Assembly (NCBI GenBank): GCA_964016985.1
Contig: OZ024830.1
Location: forward strand, 61,148,550 to 61,212,549
From: Anodontia alba
Taxonomy: Eukaryota > Mollusca > Bivalvia > Lucinida > Lucinidae
DNA length: 64,000 bases
Direction: 5' to 3'
Within the stretch, counting starts at the first letter, position 1; every line of letters begins with the position of its first letter. Under the pieces are notes generated by a model, which saw nothing but the letters and a program-made list of their open reading frames with translations, made no database searches and was not told the origin of the DNA. A program made the position numbers and the translations under genes. Positions 12,046 through 64,000 of the stretch are shown in pieces.

Positions 12046-12775
12046 ATATTATATAGCTATAAATATTGAATGGTTAAAACCGTGCAATGAAATGCGAGGA
12101 ACCAGCATGCAGATATCACTTGATATCGGCACCCTTACTTGATATTGCATGTTCACTTGGATGCCTTCGAATGTTCCTGTTACATGATGTTGCTTTTGAT
12201 GACATCTTAGGGCAGTGACATCACACCAAAATTTGTCACACATTTGCACAGGATCTGAATTTTGGATCATGAATTGCCTATTTTGAGGCTACAAACAACA
12301 GGAAATGATGCAAAGTATTTACATCTATACATAGATTGGTGACTATTGCCCTGCAATGGGATACCAAAGGACACTTGCAAGCTAGTTTCCTTTGATGTCC
12401 CTACTCGGGACAATGTTCATCAATAGCAGTGAAATGTCTTATATTAAAGTTCTCATTTCAGTCATACTATACATTTATTGTTCAAACAGCATAGTGGAAG
12501 ATTTGGTAAAAGACAGAAAACATAAATCAATTTAAAAATATATACAAATTTTATTTCTCATTTTTTTTTTACATTACAAATATATCTTTTATAATAGTCA
12601 CAGTCTCAATACATAATATAGCAGTCTTCTACAGCAATAACTTGGTACCTTAGATACCATATACAAGCAAGGAATATATGTTGGAATGTGTAACTCATTT
12701 ATTGCGTGCAGCATGTTCACTCCCTTGAACTAAAAAAGAATACTCTAGTACCAAAGTTAGCACTAATTTGACTTT
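12046..12775. other. No gene recognised
   Basis: AT-rich spacer; short frames only. Confidence 0.45.
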
Positions 12776-13018
12776 TTAACCCTTAAAGTGCCAAGAAAAT
12801 CTGCATCTGAAAAGTCATCTGCTTATGTCGTCTGCTGCATCTTCTTGCAAACTTTTCAAACTTACATTGCATATAGGCAAACAGTGTGGACCAAGATCAG
12901 ACTGCTCCTAAAGGAGCAGTCTGATCTGGGTCCACACTGTTTGCAACAATGACTTTTAAAGTAACTGGCAGAAGACAAAGCAGACGACAATTGTTGTGAT
13001 TGGCGCTTTAAGGGTTAA
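12776..13018. mobile_element. TTAA MITE, 'CCCTTAAAGCGCC' family
   Basis: TTAA at both ends with inverted termini CCCTTAAAGTGCCAA and TTGGCGCTTTAAGGG (one written on each side). The core is a long palindrome around GATCAGACTGCTCC/GGAGCAGTCTGATC with CACTGTTTGC. TTAA targets plus CCC/GGG termini are typical of piggyBac-derived MITEs. Confidence 0.82.
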
Positions 13019-14339
13019 GGGGACTGGATACATTTAGTAGATTTTCCACTACTTTTGACATGAGATAACTTTTGTGACTTCTTGTTCACGTCCTTGTTTA
13101 TCAGTCCTTATAAGAAAGGGTCTACTATAAATGTAAGGAATTAGATCCCCTTGTTGATTGACTGACAAACCTCTGCTCTAAAGAAGTTTTAGCAAGGTCT
13201 GTTTGCGCAGGTCTGGCTGTCTGTCCAAATACTGATGATAAATACAATAGTCAGATACAAAAATGTACTTGTTTTTTATGTGAATTTCATTCATTCAAAA
13301 CATGTATTAGAATGAAATACTTACATAAAGCTCTAAGTACTGTGAACCAGAACTAGCAATGCCTGATACATAAAAAAGGTATTCTTTACAAAATTTGTAT
13401 TTAACTTTTCAGTCTCAAGGAAGAAAAACCCAGCTTACATAAACAACTCTATAAGTTAAACAGTTTGTGTCATCTCTGCAACAAATATACTATAATAGCA
13501 CTAACAATCAGTAACACAACCATTAAGACTCATGTATAACCATAGCACACATTTTCTTCTCAAACATAACACTTTTACATTAGTATGCTAGATTTAAATA
13601 TTAACGGATAGTTTTTTAAAGCTCCAGGAAAAGTTAAATGCAGACCCAGATAAATATTATCTTATTTCTCCAGAAAGCATATGTTGTGGGTACTCATTAG
13701 AAGTGCCTCGGTGAGGCACTTCTAATAAGTAGCCACAACACGTTTTCGTAGAGAAATAAGAAAAAATATCAATAGTGTTTGGTTGAAAAACATGCCTTAT
13801 CTAGAGCTGTGTTATTGAACTTTTTCTTATCTTGTGTCTTGGACAATAAGGCATTCAAAATGTCTCCATTAGAATACTACATTAAAATTGTCTCCTCTGG
13901 AGATGGAGACAAAATTATTTTAACAAAATGTCAAGCCTTTTTTCAGAAATGTAACAAAATTTGTCATTTTTCCCTGCTAATTTTGTCCAGAGCATACTAA
14001 AGATTAAATCAATCATAACAATATTAACATCTTTACATTTGTACATCACAAGTAAAGAATATGCAGAAGCTCAATCAAGATAAAATGCCTATTATGCAAC
14101 ATGCAAATAGAAAAACCAGAATATCATGCACATGTCCGATCTGTGACAGTTTAAATGAACCACCTGTCTAAATGATAAGCAATGCAAGAAATAAGCAATT
14201 ATACCTTATACAGGCAACAGAGACCTAGACTAGCTTGAACATATGCTCAATCTGATTAGAGTAAAGAAGTCCTCACAAGGCACTATTTTCAATCAAAAAG
14301 TACTGATATTTCTCAATGAAAATTGACTGAGTTGCAGTT
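13019..14339. other. Spacer with one palindrome
   Basis: AT-rich; starts with a half copy of the GGGGAACTGGATACA MITE. A long palindrome at 13670-13760 is listed separately. No gene seen. Confidence 0.45.
13668..13762. repeat. Long palindrome, 'GTGGGTACTCATTAGAAG' family
   Basis: Arms CATATGTTGTGGGTACTCAT and its complement around GAAGTGCCTCGGTGAGGCACTTC, flanked by TCTTATTTCTCC and GAAATAAGAAA. Further copies of this hairpin occur across the window (see findings). Confidence 0.8.
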
Positions 14340-14598
14340 TAACAGCCACATATTTTCTGGACAGGCTTAGTCCTCTAAGCAGATAAACAGTACTTGTGTG
14401 CTTAGTCTTCTAAGCAGATAACCAGTACTTGTGCACATTCTTTCACCAGAAAGTGACAACTGTTCTTCTTGAATTAGAAGAAGAGAGAGAATGACCGTAG
14501 AAAATATTTCACAATCAATCTCCACGAAAGAATGTTGCCAGACCCGGCGGTGATCAAACCCGCAAACTCTTGTTTACCAGTAGGATGCACATCCGACT
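14340..14598 (-). mobile_element. SINE fragment, diverged
   Basis: GGACAGGCTTAGTCCTCTAA through to a decayed head (CGGTGATCAAACCCGC). A short stretch around CTTAGTC.TCTAAGCAGATA is duplicated. Confidence 0.75.
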
Positions 14599-14599
14599 A

Positions 14600-14830
14600 T
14601 TCTCCATGAAAAACATATGTTATGGGTACTCATTAGAAGTAATAAGTACCCACAATATAGGGATCAAACATGGTTTTTCATGCATTAACATTCGCCAGGT
14701 CCCGTGGGAGGTGTTGAAAACCGAGGCCAATGACCGCGGTTTTCAACACCTCCCAAGAGACCTGGCGAATGTTAATGCATTGAAAAAACATGTAAGATCC
14801 CTATTATTGCATAAAAACTGAAAACATTTG
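14600..14830. repeat. Long inverted repeat pair
   Basis: Arms with CATTAACATTCGCCAGGTC and GACCTGGCGAATGTTAATG enclose a second inverted pair GAGGTGTTGAAAACCG / CGGTTTTCAACACCTC. A degraded GTGGGTACTCATTAGAAG hairpin lies at its left end. It is probably a MITE; no coding role is proposed. Confidence 0.7.
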
Positions 14831-16525
14831 CTTTCGTGTTATTTCTTGCACTATTTTGATTCGCCTTTTTACCGATGTCTCGAGAATGCAATTTCCACGG
14901 ACTATGCTAGTTCTAGGGCCGGGCAGTACTCATCTCGTAATGGCAGCAAATATGTGGCCCGGGTATGATCATACTGAAAGTTGCGTAGCCGTGCATTAAC
15001 AGTGCGTGAATTGCCTTGTTAATACACGGATTTTTGCCCGTTAATCCACAGCTGTTAATAACGTGCGACATTGCTTTTTTATGCAATAATGTATGTTTTC
15101 ATGAAGTATTAAGAAAAACATCTATCTTAATACCCCTCTTATCTGGTGCTATGAGTGTGTTTGTTGCCCACTCAGTCACTTGGTACTGTAGAATATACTG
15201 ATGGCTTGATCAGACTTTGCAGATGCACAAACTGATCTGGGTCTTTGCTGTTTGCACAGGTATAAAGGCCCTTTTTCTGGCACTGACCATCGAAGGCTGA
15301 GAACTACTGCAGTCAGAGTAAATCGTGAATAGACATCACATATGTGCTGGCTTCACACATATCTATATTGAGATTCCTTTCAATATGAGGTGGCTATAAA
15401 AAGCACAAAATAAAAAAACAAAACAAAACAAAAAGAAAAAAAAAGCAAAAAAAAAAAAAAAAAAAAATTATCTTCACAGAAACGGACACCTTAGTCTTTT
15501 TTATTTGATTACTGCAAAAGAGAGTGCTGACATTTCTACAGTAAATACAACTTCTAAGATTAATGGGAATTAAAAAATAATCAAAGTTTCAGTGGTAGCT
15601 ATGAGGCAGTACACCTATTTTAAACCATAAACTGCCATTGAAAATTATAGCAGACAGCACTCTAATTTTTTTTTTTTTTTTTTTTTTTTTTGCTTCTTTC
15701 TGAGAAAAAATTATAGAATGCCATCTACTACAATTCAGAATGGTGTTTTAAGGTTATAAAAAGAACATATAAAAATTAATGGCAAGAGTCAAGTATAGTA
15801 CACTGAAGGTAATATTAACAGATTAACAGATGACATGAAAGATGTTTCTTATTTTTTTTTCCAAGAAAATAGGCAATGAACTCCTAGTAGATAATTTCCA
15901 TGAAGTATCAAGCTCTCCTTTTTTAGCAAAATTAAGAAAACTAGTTACAAAGTTGTCTGCTAATATTTCAATTTTACAAGGTTATGGAGTAAATGGCTAC
16001 AATATTACTGTACTGTAGTGTGTCATATTTATGAAACCTTCATGAATCAAAACGGGCATTTTATTGCAATTTCTGATATTATAATTAAACTCTCTTGAAA
16101 ACAGTTGGAGAAAATTACCTTATCATCAAAGTCAGTGTAAAGAAAAGCCATGTAGAAAAAAATGTTATGAGACAGGTTCTTTCATATTTTCTAGAAATCC
16201 ATGAAAAAAAGTATCTAGGCTTACAAATATCTGACAACCAAAATACCCCTGAAAATATCAATTTATGGTAAGACCCAACTTCGACATGAATTTGTGTAAA
16301 TTTCCTTGCCCAACTACAAAATTTTAGATTTCAAATTCTGGGGTGGGTAATAAGATCCAAAATTTTGAAAACTGTCAAATTCTCCTTACTGAAAATTTTC
16401 AAATTTCCCGCTTCCCATTCTTTGTGGGAGGGAAAATAATGAAAGGTGAATTACCTTTTATATTACTGGATTACTATCCTTGCCAGCTTTGGCAAGCACT
16501 ATCATTTTCTCTTAATTTCTTTTGA
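14831..16525. other. No gene recognised; homopolymer runs
   Basis: AT-rich, with poly(A) at about 15438-15468 and poly(T) at about 15667-15692. A degraded GATCTGGGTC..GCTGTTTGCACAGG half-hairpin lies near 15230. No exon found. Confidence 0.45.
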
Positions 16526-16534
16526 ATTTGATAC

Positions 16535-16755
16535 AACCACAATTGTCCAAAATATTCAGACATCTTGACTCAGTACCATACTTGTCCTAAAATTTGAACA
16601 AGTCCATCTGTCTGTTTAATGATGTGTCTTAAATATGTTAGTTGAATGGCAAATAGTGCAGACCCAGGTCAAGCTGATCCTCTAGGAGCAATTTAATCAG
16701 GGTCTATGCTGCTCAAGTATGACTGTCCAAATAAATCCGCAAGAATCCTGGCTGG
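16535..16755. mobile_element. Diverged MITE, 'TACCGTATTTACC' family
   Basis: Contains ATTCAGACATCTTGACTC, ACAAGTCCAT and a degraded core hairpin; same order as the intact copy at 16900. Confidence 0.6.
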
Positions 16756-16899
16756 ATTGTCATAGATTTTATTTCCATTAATCAAGAGTTTATCACAAAG
16801 CTGATCACCATTTTCTCTAACATGTTTATATGTGCAGATACTGGTTCACTGCAGTTCTTATGATGAAAACCTGAAAAGAACAAAAATAATATTGTTGTT

Positions 16900-17119
16900 T
16901 ACCGTATTTACCCTAAGTATTCGGACACCTCAACTCCTTACCATATATGTTCTAAAATTTGAACCAGTACAATTCACTACCCGATGTTATATCTAAAAAA
17001 TGCTGGATGAGTGGCAAACAGTGTAGACCCAGATGAGACGCCGCATTCTGCGGCATCTCATCTGGGTCTATACTGTTTGCTCAGGCCTGTCTGTCCGAAT
17101 ACATATGGTAAATACGGTA
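16900..17119. mobile_element. MITE, 'TACCGTATTTACC' family, intact
   Basis: Perfect inverted termini TACCGTATTTACC and GGTAAATACGGTA. The central palindrome GATGAGACGCCGCATTCTGC / GCGGCATCTCATC lies between GTGGCAAACAGTGTAGACC and GGTCTATACTGTTTGC. It has no coding capacity; TA at the ends suggests a Tc1/mariner-type source, not proven. Confidence 0.82.
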
Positions 17120-17439
17120 TCTTATGTTCTGTATTTGAGGCTAAACAAATAAGTCTAGCAAAGCAAGATATTTTAGTACAAAAATCAAATGTTGGTTCTG
17201 GTTTATCACTGCTGGGTAAAGTTTCAACAGATGACATGGTGACTCAGATAATTTGTATGAACAGCCAAATCCTATTTTCTGAGAAAAATAAGAAAAAACA
17301 AACTAGAGCTGGTGTTTGTAAAACACTATGCCCCTAACTGCCTGACTCTAACACTGCTTGACTCCAACACTGCTTGCCCCATGACGGTAACAACAGTACA
17401 AATATACGAGATTTCAATGTTATTATATTAAAAGGGAAA

Positions 17440-19510
17440 TAACTTTAAAATGGGAGATAATTCAGATAAGAAAAAAAATATGGGTCACCTATTTGGGTCA
17501 CCTATTTTTTCACGAGGAATCCATATATGAAATTTCAAATTAGCATGCACAGTTCAAACTTATGCTATGCATCAAAAAGTGTGCAATGTAAAAATGCCCA
17601 AAATGACAAAGGGCCATAACTCAAGAAGTACTTTTCAGAAGTTTTTATTCAAAAGTTGATCAGGTCATCTACTCATCGCTACCTATCTATTCCTTAAATT
17701 TCAAGGTTCTAGCTTCAATAGTTTTTGAGATATTTTGCTGACAAGATTCTATCCATATTTTTTCAAAGGGCCATAACTCAAGAAAGAGACATAATCCTGA
17801 TAAGAAAAAAATATGTGTCAGCTTTTTCATGAGGAATCCATACATGAAATTTCAAAACCCTAGCATGGACAGTTCAAAACTTATGCTAAGCATCAACATG
17901 ATCAAAAAGTGTGCAATGTAAAGATGTCCAAAATGACAAAGGAGCATAACTCAAGAAGTACTTTTCAGAATTTATTCAAAAGTTAATCAGGTCATCTACT
18001 CATCTCTATCTATTCCTTAAATTTCAAGGCTCTAGCTTCAATAGTTTTTTAGATATTTTGCTGACAAGACTTCATCCATATTTTTTCAAAAGGCCATAAC
18101 TCAGGAAAGAGGCATAATACTGATAAGAAAAAAAGAGATGTGTCACCTATTTTTCATGAGAAATCTAAACATGAAATTTCAAAACCCTAGCATGCACAGT
18201 TCAAAATTTATGCTATGCATCAAAAAGTGTGCAATGTAAAAATGCCCAAAATGACAAAGGGCCATAACTCAAGAAGTACTTTTCAGAATTTATTCAAAAG
18301 TTAATCAGGTCATCTACTCATCGCTACCAACCTATTCCTCAAATTTCAAGGCTCTATCTTCAATAGTTCTGAGATAGTTTGCTGACAAGATCCCATCCAT
18401 AGTTTTTCAAAGGGCCATAACTCAGGAAAGGGGCATAATCCTGATAAGAAAAAAAATATGTGTCAGCTATTTTTTATGATGAATCCATATATGAAATTGC
18501 AAACAAAAACCTACTATGCACAGTTCAAAACTTATGCTATGCATCAAAAAGTGTGCAATGTAAAAAATGCCCAGTTACAAAGGGCCATAACTCATGAAGA
18601 ATTTTTCAGAATTTCTTCAAAAGTTAATCAGGTTATCTACTCATCAATACCAATCTATTTACTAAGTTTTAAGGCTCTAGCTTCAATAGCTTTTGAGATA
18701 TTTTGCTGACAAGAGTTTATCCATTTTTTTTCAAAGGGCCATAACTCAGAAAAGGGGCATAATCCTGATGGAAAAAAAAAACAAAAACATGTCAGCTATT
18801 TTTTCATGAAGAATCTGTATATGAAATTTCAAAACCCTAGCATGCATGGTTCAGAAGTTATTCTAGGCATATGCCCCTCCAACTTCTTCAATTTGTTGCA
18901 AGCTGAATATGCCTAGAGCAGGCTCAGTGCTAAGAAAACCAAAAACTTATAACAACACTTATTATGAATGTTACAGGCATCTAAGTTCTATAAGCAAGTT
19001 GTCAGTGTTAACTGTTTTACACAAAGAAGACAGAAATTATCCAAATGGAGCAAAGAACCTAGAAATGTGTATTTGTAAAATAATATGCTCTCAGCTATAT
19101 ACTTGTCGCTACATAAGTATAAAGGATGTTTAAATGCCAAACTTGAAAAGGGGCATACCTCTTATAAAACTAATCTGATGATTTTCAAAAGTTTAACAGA
19201 TCATCTACTCCTCAGTTCTAATAAAAATCTACCAAATATAAAATAAAAGCCTTAGCTCAAATCCTTTCTGAGATACCTTGGACACAAAGTGTTTTTGTTT
19301 TTTTTTTTCATTTTTTAAACAGGGGCATAACTCTGTAACAACAGGTCAGACAGAGGAAAAATATAGCTCAGCTATAAGGAGTCCAAGTATCAAATTTCTA
19401 GACCCTAGCATAACTATTTTATCTGCCAAAAACTGTAATGAACAAAGGGACAAAAAGAACAAAATGGATGAATGAACAAAGAAAGCAAAGCAAAAAGCCT
19501 CCTTCAACTA
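17440..19510. repeat. Tandem-core element C (about 325-bp monomers)
   Basis: About five monomers, each with AAAGGGCCATAACTCAAGAA twice, ATCAGGTCATCTACTCATC, and ATTTCAAGGCTCTAGCTTCA. It decays towards 19500. No coding content. Confidence 0.85.
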
Positions 19511-19671
19511 TTTTAAGTTGGGGACCTAATGATACAGACAGCCCTCTTTATACCGATAATCAATACAACAACAAAATTTGTTATATTGCAATCTAAATGT
19601 CACAAAACCATCACTTAAGAAATGACAATTAGTCACAAATTATGCAAGAATATTGTATCTAATACTTTAAA

Positions 19672-19752
19672 GAAACATATGTTTTGGATATTTGTTAGAA
19701 TTGCCTCAGTGAGGCAATTCTAACAAACATCCAAAGCACATGTTTTATGAGG
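19672..19752. repeat. Palindrome, 'GTGGGTACTCATTAGAAG' family
   Basis: Arms AACATATGTTTTGGATATTTG and its complement around GAATTGCCTCAGTGAGGCAATTC. Confidence 0.72.
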
Positions 19753-19959
19753 ATATAAGAACAAAACAAGACCTTTCTTACATATCAATCTGTTCATTAA
19801 GTATTCTGTACAACAGCGAATTCATTTTAATGGCAACGTCTTTAAAAACAAATGCTGTCATTGTAATGAAGTTCACTGTATTAATGATATCAGTCTCTGA
19901 TGAAATGATAGAATATCATTTCACAGTAACTAATAATGTTTTTACTCAACACATTTATA

Positions 19960-20160
19960 GTTTTTTGTTTTTTTTATTTGGGTTTTATGGCCCTTTCAAG
20001 AATATTTCACTTATATTGAGCCAATCCTTCATCAAAGGTGGGCAAAAACCAGAGAACCCAGGGAAAAACCACCTGACCATCCATAAGCAGAACTTGGCTT
20101 TCCCACATATGACCCGAGCAAGGCTCAAACCACAGTGGTGCAACACATTTATACTGACAT
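19960..20160 (-). mobile_element. SINE-like fragment, second type
   Basis: Read on the minus strand it has GGTGGTTTTTCCCTGGGTTC, TCTGGTTTTTGCCCACC and GGGCCATAAAACCC. This resembles the body and tail of a common invertebrate SINE type. It lies directly downstream of the receptor stop and may be part of the 3' UTR. Confidence 0.55.
19973..19978 (-). promoter_or_regulatory. Possible poly(A) signal of the receptor gene
   Basis: AATAAA on the minus strand about 225 bases after the stop codon. It lies inside a T-rich (plus-strand) SINE tail, so it may be only part of that repeat. If the transcript is spliced at the donor just after the stop, the true 3' end would be elsewhere. Confidence 0.2.
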
Positions 20161-20199
20161 TTCACTGATAAGAATAAAAAAATACTTTACTTACAATGT

Positions 20200-63977
<43,778 letters not shown>

Positions 63978-64000
63978 CTAAAATAAGAAGTTAAATCATT

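Noticed and set aside
19740..20168. 142-codon plus-strand open frame
   Set aside because: Its second half is a reversed SINE and its first half has no domain; antisense to the receptor 3' region.

Overview
The window is AT-rich, intron-rich metazoan nuclear DNA. Long introns, GT-AG splice sites, tRNA-derived SINEs, LINE remains, many MITEs and long interspersed elements with tandem-repeat cores all fit a mollusc, most likely a bivalve. That placement is an inference from repeat style and from the receptor type; nothing in the sequence names a species.

One gene dominates. Eleven exons on the minus strand (from 63977 down to 20200) join in a single reading frame with matching splice phases at all ten introns. 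They encode at least 2,006 residues of a class C (metabotropic-glutamate-like) G-protein-coupled receptor. Its 5' end lies beyond base 64000. In protein order the window holds: the C-terminal part of Venus-flytrap domain 1 (VFT1), linker 1, VFT2, linker 2, VFT3, linker 3, VFT4, linker 4, a seven-helix domain and a 30-residue tail. Ordinary mGluRs carry one VFT and one nine-cysteine linker; this one has at least four VFTs separated by short three-cysteine linkers. Every linker starts at a phase-0 intron, so each linker+VFT block is a symmetric cassette. VFT3 keeps most residues used by mGluRs to hold the amino-acid ligand, VFT4 keeps some, and VFT2 has lost most. This receptor is the main candidate for a new system.

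Layout: 1-20 kb has no convincing host gene. It holds three tandem-core elements (0.95-3.0, 4.5-7.65 and 17.4-19.5 kb), a LINE fragment inserted into an older opposite-strand LINE (7.65-9.55 kb), SINEs and MITEs. The region 20.2-64 kb is the receptor gene. Its introns are packed with the same repeats: tandem-core elements at 24.0-26.0, 26.4-28.8, 36.8-38.5, 39.8-41.0, 49.4-50.0, 52.0-53.95 and 54.05-57.9 kb; about fifteen copies or fragments of one tRNA-derived SINE; and several MITE families, many with TTAA target sites. The seven-helix exon sits between MITE ends lying about 16-17 bases from each of its splice sites.

Splice sites were called by eye from consensus, frame and phase. Family assignments come from recognised motifs and not from database searches.
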